DNA of 64,000 nt from JAVBKV01 sp031553885 (GTDB lineage: Bacteria > Bacteroidota > Bacteroidia > Bacteroidales > Azobacteroidaceae). The notes beneath the pieces are model-generated. The model saw only the letters and a program-made list of their open reading frames with translations. It made no database searches and had not been told where the DNA came from. Positions 1 through 8,426 of this stretch are shown here, piece by piece; positions within the stretch are counted from its first letter, which is position 1; every line of letters begins with the position of its first letter. The stretch lies in contig JAVBKV010000041.1 in assembly GCA_031553885.1 (NCBI GenBank), positions 9,930-73,929 of the forward strand, given 5' to 3'. A program made the translations under genes and the position numbers.

Positions 1-1746
1 CACCTGATCGCCATCACTGTCCCATACTTTCTGGATTGGAGTAGCCTCAAAACGGTTGACGCTTTTGAGCAGGTGAATCATGGCTTTGTCAAAGTCCCCG
101 AGGTAATGATATTTTAATCCCGGGTTATCAACCAGGCTCCATTGACGGCGGGCATATTTGTACGACCAGCCGTTGTCCTGCCTTGGAAAATCAATCCATT
201 CGGGATGTCCGAATTCATTTCCCATGAAATTCAGGTATCCTCCGTTAATGGTCGAGGCGGTTATCAGACGGATCATTTTGTGCAGGGCGATTCCCCGGTC
301 GACTGTCAGGTTCGGATCATTGACCGACATGTGCCAGTACATTTCCGAATCGATCAGCCGGAAGATAATCGTTTTATCACCGACCAGGGCCTGGTCGTGG
401 CTTTCTGCATAACTGATCGTTTTTTCATCGCTTCGCCGGTTGGTCGTTTCCCACCAGATAGCGGAAGGATGCCAGTCCTGATCTTTCTGTTCCTTGATGG
501 TTTTAATCCAGAAATCGGGAATGTTCATAGCCATCCGGTAATCAAAACCGTACCCGCCTTTTTCCACTGCTACGGCTAGTCCCGGCATGCCACTGACTTC
601 TTCCGCAATGGTAATCGCATACGGATTGACTTCGTGAATCAGGCGGTTTGCCAGGGTCAGGTAACTGATGGCGTCGTGATCTTCGTTGCCGTTGTAATAA
701 TCCCCGTAGTTGGAAAAACCTTCTCCTAATCCGTGGCTGTAATAAAGCATGGAAGTAACCCCGTCGAAACGGAAACCGTCGAAATGGTATTCTTCCAGCC
801 AGAATTTACAGTTGGACAACAAGAAGTGAAGGACTTCATTTTTTCCGTAATTGAAACACAGCGAATCCCAGGCTGGGTGTTCCCGGCGATGATCGTTATG
901 GAAATACTGGTGGTAGGATCCGTCAAACCGTCCGAGTCCTTCGATCTCATTTTTTACAGCATGAGAATGGACAATGTCCATAATCACAGCCACTCCGTTT
1001 TCATGTGCGGCATCGATCAGTTCTTTCAACTCCTCCGGAGTGCCGAAACGGGAAGAGGCTGCAAAGAAACTGGAAACATGGTACCCGAATGAACCATAGT
1101 AGGGATGTTCCTGAATAGCCATGATCTGGATCGCATTGTATCCTTCGTTGATAATCCGGGGCAATACATTTTCCCTGAATTCCCGGTAAGATCCTACTTT
1201 TTCCTGTTCGGTCGCCATGCCGATATGGCATTCGTAAATGAGCAATGGAGCCGTATTGGGTTTAAATGCCCTGGTTCTGAATTGGTAAGGATTTTCCGGT
1301 TTCCAGACCTGAGCACAGAATATATTTGTTCTTTCGTCTTGAACGACTCTCCGGGTCCAGGCCGGAATTCGTTCGCCGGAACCACCGTCCCAGTGGACCA
1401 TGAGTTTGTACAGATCTCCATGATGAATGGCTTCTTCCGGCAACCGGATCTCCCACACTCCGTTTTCCATGCGTTGGAGGCGGTAATCTTCCGTTTGCTG
1501 CCAGTTGCTGAATCCACCGATCATATAGATCGCTGTAGCGTTAGGTGCCCATTCCCTGAAAACCCATCCGTCAAGAGTCGGATGCAAACCGAAATAAAGA
1601 TATCCGGATGCAAAATCACCCAGGCTTATTTTCCCTTGCTGGGTCAGTTGTTTTTCCTTGCTTAAAAAGTACTTGTAACGACCTTCAATCGCATCCCGGT
1701 AGGGTTCGAGCCAGGGGTCATCCTGTATTAACTGGAGTGGAGTCAT
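1..1746 (-). CDS. glgB: 1,4-alpha-glucan branching enzyme, 3' end outside window
   Basis: The minus-strand frame stays open from an ATG at 1746 to the window edge (582 codons), so the C-terminus is missing. An N-terminal carbohydrate-binding region (about residues 40-140) precedes a GH13 barrel. Visible motifs are DIVHSH (about residue 257), DGFRFDGV with the nucleophile Asp at 328, AEEVSG with the acid Glu at 382, and AESHDQA for the transition-state Asp. The order and the VSGMPG wording match eukaryotic-type (GH13_8) branching enzymes, which make alpha-1,6 branches in glycogen in the cytoplasm. It lies 17 bases after the YhcH-family gene and probably shares its promoter. The family is clear; the truncation is only the window boundary. 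Confidence 0.93.
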   Translation of the reverse strand, partial: MTPLQLIQDDPWLEPYRDAIEGRYKYFLSKEKQLTQQGKISLGDFASGYLYFGLHPTLDGWVFREWAPNATAIYMIGGFSNWQQTEDYRLQRMENGVWEIRLPEEAIHHGDLYKLMVHWDGGSGERIPAWTRRVVQDERTNIFCAQVWKPENPYQFRTRAFKPNTAPLLIYECHIGMATEQEKVGSYREFRENVLPRIINEGYNAIQIMAIQEHPYYGSFGYHVSSFFAASSRFGTPEELKELIDAAHENGVAVIMDIVHSHAVKNEIEGLGRFDGSYHQYFHNDHRREHPAWDSLCFNYGKNEVLHFLLSNCKFWLEEYHFDGFRFDGVTSMLYYSHGLGEGFSNYGDYYNGNEDHDAISYLTLANRLIHEVNPYAITIAEEVSGMPGLAVAVEKGGYGFDYRMAMNIPDFWIKTIKEQKDQDWHPSAIWWETTNRRSDEKTISYAESHDQALVGDKTIIFRLIDSEMYWHMSVNDPNLTVDRGIALHKMIRLITASTINGGYLNFMGNEFGHPEWIDFPRQDNGWSYKYARRQWSLVDNPGLKYHYLGDFDKAMIHLLKSVNRFEATPIQKVWDSDGDQV

Positions 1747-1763
1747 GGGAATGAGTTATTTAG

Positions 1764-2210
1764 TTAGGCTTGTACTTTAACAACAATTTTTTTGACTTCG
1801 CCTTCTCCTACCAACGGAGCATGGGCGTCTTCCGGAAAGAAAATAACAAATTCTCCGGATTGAAGCGTAAAATAAGTGCTGGGTTCATCGTCAAAGAACA
1901 GAATGTCTTTTTCTTCATTGAATTCCGATTTCGGCTGAGTACATTCGGGACGGTATTTCCAACCGAAACCTTCCGCACAGGAAAGAGGAATCTGGATGTC
2001 GATGTACCGGTTGTGTACTTCGAGCTTGGCATCTTCTTTCTTTTTAAGCTGGGATTCGTTGATATTGACGATCAATGCGTCTCCGTTGACTTGCGTTTTC
2101 CCTGCAGCCAGGTTGTTGAAGTCGAGTTTTTTAATATAATCGAAAGCCTCTTTGAAATAAGGATTTACCTGTTCGTAAAGCGCTGAATGTTGAAGTGAAT
2201 CGATGATCAT
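1764..2210 (-). CDS. YhcH/YjgK/YiaL (DUF386) family protein
   Basis: A 148-residue cytoplasmic protein with the DUF386 cupin-like fold signature: NxNxSQLKKKEDAKLEVHN, then YIDIQIPLSCAEGFGW, and a C-terminal VIFFPEDAHAPLVGEG with the metal-binding His. Family members include YiaL and are often linked to sugar or sialic-acid catabolism, some annotated as the EbgC-like beta-galactosidase subunit. I chose the ATG at 2210 (MIIDSL) over an upstream TTG at 2240 because a TAnnTTTG -7 box at 2238-2245 overlaps the TTG. It is immediately followed by glgB. The exact substrate is unknown. Confidence 0.85.
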   Translation of the reverse strand: MIIDSLQHSALYEQVNPYFKEAFDYIKKLDFNNLAAGKTQVNGDALIVNINESQLKKKEDAKLEVHNRYIDIQIPLSCAEGFGWKYRPECTQPKSEFNEEKDILFFDDEPSTYFTLQSGEFVIFFPEDAHAPLVGEGEVKKIVVKVQA

Positions 2211-2237
2211 AACATGTTGGATTTTATGTTTAAACAA

Positions 2238-2245
2238 CAAAAGTA
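2238..2245 (-). promoter_or_regulatory. -7 box for YhcH-glgB
   Basis: TACTTTTG on the minus strand matches the Bacteroides TAnnTTTG -7 element and lies about 30 bases before the ATG at 2210. Confidence 0.55.
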
Positions 2246-2262
2246 ATAATTTTTCAGAGATT

Positions 2263-3360
2263 TTATTTTTTATACACAGCCACTGCTACGCGCGAATCAG
2301 CGCAACCGTAATACAGCAACCATTGTCCCTTGAAATAAACCAACCCTTCAATAAATACCGTTCCTGCCGGGTATTGTCCGCTTTTCTCAAAATCATCCTG
2401 AGGTACCAGGAAGGGTTTATCCAGCCGGGTTAAAAATTTGGCAGGATCGGCTGCATCAAAAAGAGCTTGTCCGGCACAGTAGCTGTTGGCCGTATAGTTC
2501 GGATCCCGGGTTTCTCCGGATCTGTTCTTTCCGTTGTACAACAACACGATTCCTTTGTCGGTCAGGACAGCAGGAGGCCCGCATTCCGTCAGGTCGCTAT
2601 CGAAATAACCATTGCGTGGAGTAAAGGCAAATTTCAATTCATTTTTTTCGTTCAATTGAGGTGTCCAGTCGATCAGGTTGTCGGAGGTAGCCACATTCAC
2701 AAATCGTTCACCCCAATACATCCAGTATTTCCCGTTGATCTTAGCGATCACCTGTTTGCCCTTGACTAATTTGGTCACAATGGATGCCGATTTAGACGCC
2801 ATGTTGTAGAAACGGCCATCGTATGCTTTTGCAAAGACAGAACCATGCTTGGTCCAGTTCTTCAAATCCCTGGAAGTCGCAACCGCCAGACGGGGAGTTT
2901 TCCGGTTCCATTGGGTGTACATCATCACGTACATCCCGTCTTCCGTTACTGCAATCCGGGGATCTTCACATCCGCCGGGCCATTCCTGTTCTTTCTGGTT
3001 GTCATTGTCCGGATAAAAGACCGGAACCGGTTTGCGATCGAAATGAAGCCCATCACTTGAAGAAGCATATCCCAGACGGGAAGTCCGTTTGCCGATACCT
3101 ACACCCGTCTTGTCTTCTGCACGATAGAATACAACTACTTTTCCTTTATAAATGGTTGCTCCGGGATTGAAGGTGTCGTTTGATTCCCAATCTACAGAAT
3201 CGTTTGTCAATGGACAGAAAAAACGGGTTGTTGTATCCGGAGTGATGATCGGATTGATTCCGGCAGGACGGACAAAAGGTCCCAGTGCCCAATCGGTCGG
3301 CTGACAGACACTTATTCCGCATGTCGCTGCTAAAAGGAGTGTAAGAAATAGTTGCTTCAT
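2263..3360 (-). CDS. secreted GH130-family glycosidase/phosphorylase
   Basis: This 365-residue protein begins with a signal peptide (about 1-19) and continues as a five-bladed beta-propeller. Recognisable GH130 wording includes FNPGATIYKGKVVVFYRAED (about 63-83) and GCEDPRI (130-136), where the acidic residues near the EDPR motif belong to the active site. GH130 enzymes cleave or phosphorolyse beta-mannosides; exported members in Bacteroidetes are generally hydrolases such as beta-1,2-mannosidases, so a periplasmic mannoside hydrolase is the likeliest role. It has its own -7 box at 3386-3393 and sits downstream of the TolB-like gene. The family call is good; the linkage specificity is inference. 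Confidence 0.78.
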   Translation of the reverse strand: MKQLFLTLLLAATCGISVCQPTDWALGPFVRPAGINPIITPDTTTRFFCPLTNDSVDWESNDTFNPGATIYKGKVVVFYRAEDKTGVGIGKRTSRLGYASSSDGLHFDRKPVPVFYPDNDNQKEQEWPGGCEDPRIAVTEDGMYVMMYTQWNRKTPRLAVATSRDLKNWTKHGSVFAKAYDGRFYNMASKSASIVTKLVKGKQVIAKINGKYWMYWGERFVNVATSDNLIDWTPQLNEKNELKFAFTPRNGYFDSDLTECGPPAVLTDKGIVLLYNGKNRSGETRDPNYTANSYCAGQALFDAADPAKFLTRLDKPFLVPQDDFEKSGQYPAGTVFIEGLVYFKGQWLLYYGCADSRVAVAVYKK

Positions 3361-3385
3361 GTTTGCTTTATTGTTAGCTTAGCGA

Positions 3386-3393
3386 CAAAGATA
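3386..3393 (-). promoter_or_regulatory. -7 box for the GH130 gene
   Basis: TATCTTTG on the minus strand, 25 bases before the ATG at 3360, matches TAnnTTTG. No clear TTTG -33 element is present at the expected spacing. Confidence 0.5.
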
Positions 3394-3398
3394 TTAAA

Positions 3399-4331
3399 TT
3401 AATCCGGTAAATAAGAAACAAAAGCGAAGCATTTACTGTCGGGCGACCAGGAGGCTACATTGATCGTTCCCTGTCCGCCGAACAGTTTTACTACAGTCCG
3501 GGCTTCACCACCTGCGGCCGGCATGATGCTAAGCTCCACCTGTTTCCGGGGCGGGTGATCGCCTGGCTGGACATCTCCTTTCCGGTAACTGATGAAAACG
3601 ACTTTCTTTCCGTCTGGGGAGGGATGAGGAAACCAGGAATTCCGGTTTTCGTCGTGTGTCATCTGTATTTGTTCACTTCCGTCGGCTTTCATCCGCCAGA
3701 CTTGCATCAGTCCGCTGCGCACGGAATTGAACCAGATATAGTTTCCGCAGGGTGAATATTCCGGTCCGTCATCTAATCCTTCAACGTCGGTAAGCCGGAT
3801 TTCATTACCTCCTTCAGCAGGAATGATGTATATGTCATAATTACCCTGGCGTTCGGCACAGTAGGATAAGTATTTCCCGTCGGGCGACCAGCCGTGCAGG
3901 TAACTTGGGGCCATCGGGGTAATCAATGTCGGGGAGCCTCCTTTCAGGGGAAGGGTATAAATCCGGGATTTTCCGTCTTCTTTTGTTCCGTGGCTGATGG
4001 CAATCTTATCTCCGGAAGAAGCCAATACGTGGTCGTTATTGCAACGATCGGCAAATCCGGTGTCGATCTTTTCGTCCGATGCCGGGTTGTCAATTCTTAT
4101 TTTATAAAGATGTCCCCGGCTGTTATAAATGAGAAATTTTCCATCTGTAGTCCAGTTGGGCGCTTCGATCAGGAAAGGGAATTCTTTGACAACCGTACGT
4201 TTACCGGTTTCCGTATTGTAAATCTCCAGGCGGCTGACCGGTTGGGTACGATCTTGTGCGGATACTTCCGGAACAAGCAGCGAAAATACTAGAAAAATTA
4301 AGAAAAGCTTTACGGAATTGTGCTGATACAT
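3399..4331 (-). CDS. periplasmic TolB-like (PD40) beta-propeller protein
   Basis: A 310-residue protein with a signal peptide (about 1-25, ending VSAQD). The rest is a series of PD40/TolB-type blades, each with an SPDGK-like turn: WTTDGKFLIYNSRGHLY, WSPDGKYLSYCAERQGNYDIY, YSPCGNYIWFNSVRSGLMQVW, PSPDGKKVVFISYRKGD and WSPDSKCFAFVSY. Such exported propellers are common in Bacteroidetes near glycan-degradation genes, where they are annotated as TolB-like without a proven role. It lies 38 bases upstream of the GH130 gene on the same strand. The fold is clear; I cannot assign a substrate or partner. Confidence 0.8.
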   Translation of the reverse strand: MYQHNSVKLFLIFLVFSLLVPEVSAQDRTQPVSRLEIYNTETGKRTVVKEFPFLIEAPNWTTDGKFLIYNSRGHLYKIRIDNPASDEKIDTGFADRCNNDHVLASSGDKIAISHGTKEDGKSRIYTLPLKGGSPTLITPMAPSYLHGWSPDGKYLSYCAERQGNYDIYIIPAEGGNEIRLTDVEGLDDGPEYSPCGNYIWFNSVRSGLMQVWRMKADGSEQIQMTHDENRNSWFPHPSPDGKKVVFISYRKGDVQPGDHPPRKQVELSIMPAAGGEARTVVKLFGGQGTINVASWSPDSKCFAFVSYLPD

Positions 4332-4396
4332 GGTTTTTTAGTATTGGGTTAATGTAAAATCAAAGCATAAAATTAGCATCTTTTTTTATAATTAAG

Positions 4397-4404
4397 TACT
4401 TTTG
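4397..4404 (+). promoter_or_regulatory. -7 box for the antiporter
   Basis: TACTTTTG matches TAnnTTTG and precedes the ATG at 4453 by 49 bases. An imperfect hairpin (AAGCC ... GGCTT, about 4417-4440) lies in the predicted leader. Confidence 0.55.
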
Positions 4405-4452
4405 CAATAAAAATAAAGCCAGTAAGCACTTGCCGGCTTGTAATTAGAAAGA

Positions 4453-6690
4453 ATGAGTAAGGGAGGAAGAAGTTTTGTTTTTTACATCATTATGCTGGTT
4501 GTATCCGGCATTTTGATATACGGACTTCTTGAAATGGGTGACCGTTTTGAGGCCACTCATGCTTCTGCTTCCACCGGGAATGTACAGTATTTCCTGACCC
4601 AGGGTTTCAGTATATTTACTCATTCTTTAAAAATGAACATCCAGACTCCGGTGGCCATGTTATTGTTGCAGGTGATTTCCATTCTTTGCGTCGCCCGGAT
4701 TTTTGGTTGGTTATTTGTTAAAATGAAACAACCTTCTGTCATCGGGGAAATTGTGGCCGGTATCGTGCTCGGTCCTTCCGTCCTGGCGCAGGTGATGCCC
4801 GATGTATCCGCGTTTCTTTTTACACCCGAGTCGTTAAGTAATATCAATATTCTCAGTCAGATCGGGTTGATTCTGTTTATGTTTGCGATAGGGATGGAAC
4901 TGGATATTTCGGAAGTCCGGAAAAAACTCAGGGAAACGATCGTGATCAGTCATTCCAGCATGATTATTCCTTTTCTTTTTGGAATGGCTGCAGCTTATTG
5001 GACGTATCCGAAATATGCAGCTCATACCACCCCCTTTGTCTCGTATGCCCTTTTTATCGGAATTGCTATGAGTATTACTGCATTTCCTGTTCTGGCGCGG
5101 ATTATTCAGGAAAAAGGATTGACCAAATCGCACCTGGGAACCTTGTCATTGGCCAGTGCCGCCAACGGGGATGTTACCGCCTGGTGCCTGTTGGCTGTGG
5201 TGATCGCAATCGCCCAGTCGGGAACCTTTGTCGGTGCTCTGTATACTGTATTGTTTGCCGCTTTGTTTCTCCTGTTCATGTTTTATATATTGAAACCCTT
5301 CCTGAATATTATAGGAAATATCTACCACAATCAGGAGGTGATTACTAAAACCATCGTAGCTTTCATGATCCTGATTCTTATTATATCAGCATACGTTACG
5401 GAAGTGTTGGGTATTCATGCATTGTTCGGCTCTTTTATTGCAGGTGTGATCATGCCTGCCAACGTGAAATTCCGGAAGATCATGACGGAAAAAGTAGAAG
5501 ATGTGTCTTTGTCGCTTTTCTTACCTCTGTTTTTTGTTTCTACCGGCTTGAAAACACAAATCGGCCTGATCAGTACAAAAGAGGAGTGGCTGGTCTGTGG
5601 GATGTTTATTCTGGTGGCCGTGGTAGGAAAAGTTGTTGGAACGACGTTCCCGGCACGGATTACCGGAGAGTCATGGAAAGACAGCTGGTCAATGGGCGCT
5701 TTGATGAATACCCGGGGATTGATGGAGCTGGTAGTGTTAACTATTGGTTATGAAATGGGAATCATACCTCCGTCCATTTTTGTCATGTTGGTGCTGATGA
5801 CCCTGGCTACAACGATTATGACCGGTCCTTTTTTGAATTTTATCGACTTTTGTTTTGCCAAAAAAGAGCAGCCTGTCCGGCCGGTAGTTCACAAATCCGG
5901 TGTTTTTCGTGTTCTTCTGTCTTTCGGAAGAACCGGAACCGGGAAAACCATGTTGTCAGTAGCCCACCAGGTTTTTTCCAAAGGAGAAAAGCCTTGTGAA
6001 TTGACAGCTCTTCACCTTACAGTAGGAACAGAGGTGAATCCTATTCATACCGAAAATTTTGAAATAAGCAGCTTTGAGCCGATACTGGAAGAGGCTGACA
6101 GGTTGCAAATAAACATTCATACCCGTTACGATATTACGAATGATGCAGGTGCGGAAATTGTCCATATTGTCAATAATGAAAGTTTTGATTTTTTAATGGT
6201 CGGTGCAGGTATCTCAATGTCCACTCTTCCGGAAGATGTCGAAGCGACGAAACATAAATCCTGGTTTTATCCCGGTGATCTGGTAAAAGACAAAACCCAG
6301 GTTTTTATTGAGCAAACTCATGCTCCGGTAGGTATTTTTGTGAATCGGGATTTTGATCGGGCCAGCCAGGTGATTGTGATTCTGGAAAAACCGAAAGATG
6401 TATTTCTTCTTAATTATGCATCCAACCTGATTCGGTCGAATCAGGCTTCGGTTTGTTTGTTCGAAGTGGGAAATGAATTTGCCCGGAATAAAATTTCCGA
6501 TAACAAGGTCCGGGAATTCCTGAATTCACATAGACAGGCAACTCTGATCTGCTTGCCGCGGCTTTCCGAGAAAATTTTACAGCAACACGACTTTATGTTG
6601 ATCAGTTATCCGACCTGGATGGATATAACCGATTCGGAAAAAGAAGCTTTGCAGTCCATGCCTTCTACGCTGATCATTCATAAAAAATAA
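4453..6690 (+). CDS. CPA2-type cation:proton antiporter with C-terminal USP-like region
   Basis: A 745-residue inner-membrane protein. After one N-terminal anchor helix (about 9-25), residues 60-480 form a Na+/H+ exchanger (CPA2/KefB-like) domain with GEIVAGIVLGPS, LFMFAIGMELD, ITAFPVLARI, LFGSFIAGVIMP and MNTRGLMELVVL. Residues from about 490 are soluble and contain a GRTGTGKTMLSVAHQ stretch, resembling the universal-stress-protein domains fused to many Bacteroidetes antiporters. Expected role: Na+ or K+/H+ exchange for pH and ion balance, gated by the soluble domain. It is monocistronic as far as I can see, with its own -7 box. Ion specificity cannot be read from the sequence. Confidence 0.88.
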   Translation: MSKGGRSFVFYIIMLVVSGILIYGLLEMGDRFEATHASASTGNVQYFLTQGFSIFTHSLKMNIQTPVAMLLLQVISILCVARIFGWLFVKMKQPSVIGEIVAGIVLGPSVLAQVMPDVSAFLFTPESLSNINILSQIGLILFMFAIGMELDISEVRKKLRETIVISHSSMIIPFLFGMAAAYWTYPKYAAHTTPFVSYALFIGIAMSITAFPVLARIIQEKGLTKSHLGTLSLASAANGDVTAWCLLAVVIAIAQSGTFVGALYTVLFAALFLLFMFYILKPFLNIIGNIYHNQEVITKTIVAFMILILIISAYVTEVLGIHALFGSFIAGVIMPANVKFRKIMTEKVEDVSLSLFLPLFFVSTGLKTQIGLISTKEEWLVCGMFILVAVVGKVVGTTFPARITGESWKDSWSMGALMNTRGLMELVVLTIGYEMGIIPPSIFVMLVLMTLATTIMTGPFLNFIDFCFAKKEQPVRPVVHKSGVFRVLLSFGRTGTGKTMLSVAHQVFSKGEKPCELTALHLTVGTEVNPIHTENFEISSFEPILEEADRLQINIHTRYDITNDAGAEIVHIVNNESFDFLMVGAGISMSTLPEDVEATKHKSWFYPGDLVKDKTQVFIEQTHAPVGIFVNRDFDRASQVIVILEKPKDVFLLNYASNLIRSNQASVCLFEVGNEFARNKISDNKVREFLNSHRQATLICLPRLSEKILQQHDFMLISYPTWMDITDSEKEALQSMPSTLIIHKK

Positions 6691-6716
6691 AGCGCGTTAA
6701 AATATGTTAATATGCA

Positions 6717-6745
6717 TTTGTCTATTGCTATAATGTGTACTTTTA
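6717..6745 (+). promoter_or_regulatory. promoter of the cytochrome/Gfo-Idh/isomerase operon
   Basis: TTTG at 6717-6720 and TACTTTTA at 6738-6745 resemble the Bacteroides -33/-7 pair, with one mismatch in the -7 box and a slightly short 17-base spacer. Its position favours the downstream ATG at 6777 over a GTG at 6735. Confidence 0.4.
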
Positions 6746-6776
6746 CACTCCGTTGTTGATCCTTAAACAATCTGGC

Positions 6777-8348
6777 ATGTTTTTTAATAAAAAATCCAAC
6801 TTTTTGAAGAATAGTAAAGAGAAAAAAAATAAAAAAGACAAGTTGTTTTTTATTTTTGCAGGTTTAGTGACAGGTGTGATCCTTTCACTTTCTTTGTATC
6901 AGACTTCCGTTTATTTTTCGACGGATGAGTCGTGTATGATGTGTCATGTACACCCGCATGCAGAGGAGAGCTGGAAGCTTTCCAAACACGTGAATAATTC
7001 CAGTGGAGTGAGGGTGCATTGTGTGGATTGTCACCTGCCGCCCAAACACAATACCTGGGATCATTATTGGGCCAAGTTGCAATTGGGAGTCCGGGATGTA
7101 TGGGGATACATGACCAAAGACACTGCCGATTTCGATTGGGAAACCAAATCTCAGTTGGAACATGCCGTAAAATACGTTCCCAATTCTTCCTGTAAAGAAT
7201 GCCATGCTAATCTTTTCCCGGAAGGAATCAAGGACGATGGTATAACAGCCCACTTGTATTACGAAGAAAACGAAAAGGCATTGGATCTGCAATGTATCAG
7301 TTGTCATCTGGATGCTGGACACTACAATCCGAATTATCAGCACGGAAAGCTGACCGGTGTGCCGGGAATGTCTTCCCAGCCGGTGGATACCAGTCTTTAT
7401 TATAAGGCTCCTGCAACAGTAACTTCTTTTGCCGACTTTAAAGAAACCATACCCGGAACTTATGTTTCCATTGAGATGAAAGCCATTCCTGGAGGAACTT
7501 TCAAAATGGGTAGTCCCGATAAAGAGCCTTTCCGTAAATCGGATGAAGGACCGGTACGGGAAGTGAAAATCAATCCGTTCTTTATGTCGGAAGTAGAAAT
7601 TACCTGGGATCAGTTTTGGGCGTTTTACGCAAAAACAATGTCGGAAGGCCGCATAGCTCCGGAGATGGTTTATGAAAACAACAGCCGCTCGGATGTGGAT
7701 GCAGTTTCCGGTCCGACTCCTCCGTTCGGATTCCCGGATCAGGGCTGGGGTGGTGGTGATCGTCCTGCGATTACGATGACGCATTATGCTGCGGAAACAT
7801 TCTGCCTCTGGCTGTCTAAAGTGACCGGAAAGAAATACCGTTTGCCGACGGAGGCCGAATGGGAATATGCTGCTCGTGGAGGTACGGAAACCCCTTATTT
7901 CTTCGAGGGCAATCCGAAGGATTTCTCCAACGAAGGGTTCTGGAGAAAGTTCTTCAGTGCAAAAACAGAGATTATCAGCGATTATGTGATTTATGACAAC
8001 GATAGTAAAAATAAAACCCAGGAACCAGGCAGTGTCAAGCCGAATCCTTTCGGATTGAAGAACATGCTAGGTAATGTCATGGAATATTGTCAGGATAAAT
8101 ACGATCCCGAAGCATATTCCAAAGGCGGAACTTCGGTGGAAAACCCGTTGGTTACAGAGGGCGAAGAATACGTTGTGCGTGGAGGAAATTATGTTTCGGA
8201 TGCAGCTGATGTGCGTTGTGCTGCTCGGGATTATACCCGTCACGATGCCTGGTTGAAAACGGATCCGCAACAGCCTAAGAGTATCTGGTGGTATTCGGAT
8301 ATCCGGGGTATTGGTTTCCGTATCGTTTGCGAAAATCCGGTTCCGTGA
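6777..8348 (+). CDS. tetraheme NapC/NrfH-type cytochrome fused to a SUMF1/FGE-like domain
   Basis: A 523-residue fusion. Residues 1-22 are Lys/Asn-rich, 23-45 form a membrane anchor, and four CxxCH heme sites follow at 53-57, 82-86, 139-143 and 173-177, as in NapC/NirT/NrfH quinol dehydrogenases. From about 235 to the end lies a formylglycine-generating-enzyme (SUMF1/FGE-sulfatase) fold: IPGGTFKMGS, EVEITWDQF, YRLPTEAEWEYAARGG, GLKNMLGNVMEYCQDKY and RGGNYVSDAADVRCAARDY. Such domains are found in FGE, EgtB/PvdO and structural Bacteroidetes proteins, so enzymatic activity is not implied. The cytochrome half should take electrons from, or pass them to, the menaquinone pool on the periplasmic side. 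Two Tat substrates follow. I chose the ATG at 6777 because the promoter-like sequence lies between it and the GTG at 6735. Confidence 0.85.
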   Translation: MFFNKKSNFLKNSKEKKNKKDKLFFIFAGLVTGVILSLSLYQTSVYFSTDESCMMCHVHPHAEESWKLSKHVNNSSGVRVHCVDCHLPPKHNTWDHYWAKLQLGVRDVWGYMTKDTADFDWETKSQLEHAVKYVPNSSCKECHANLFPEGIKDDGITAHLYYEENEKALDLQCISCHLDAGHYNPNYQHGKLTGVPGMSSQPVDTSLYYKAPATVTSFADFKETIPGTYVSIEMKAIPGGTFKMGSPDKEPFRKSDEGPVREVKINPFFMSEVEITWDQFWAFYAKTMSEGRIAPEMVYENNSRSDVDAVSGPTPPFGFPDQGWGGGDRPAITMTHYAAETFCLWLSKVTGKKYRLPTEAEWEYAARGGTETPYFFEGNPKDFSNEGFWRKFFSAKTEIISDYVIYDNDSKNKTQEPGSVKPNPFGLKNMLGNVMEYCQDKYDPEAYSKGGTSVENPLVTEGEEYVVRGGNYVSDAADVRCAARDYTRHDAWLKTDPQQPKSIWWYSDIRGIGFRIVCENPVP

Positions 8349-8426
8349 CGCTTTAGTATGAATTTATAACCATCCTCTAAATCCTTGCAGTTCAATGGTG
8401 AAAGGGGGCTAAATAAATTATTAATC

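Noticed and set aside
142..1665. Several plus-strand frames within the first 1.7 kb
   Set aside because: They are antisense shadows of the branching enzyme, whose minus-strand frame runs unbroken through all GH13 motifs.
6885..7784. 299-codon open frame antisense to the cytochrome-FGE fusion
   Set aside because: It lies wholly opposite a gene with clear heme and FGE motifs, has a Phe/Arg/His-rich composition typical of shadow frames, and has no promoter or family resemblance.
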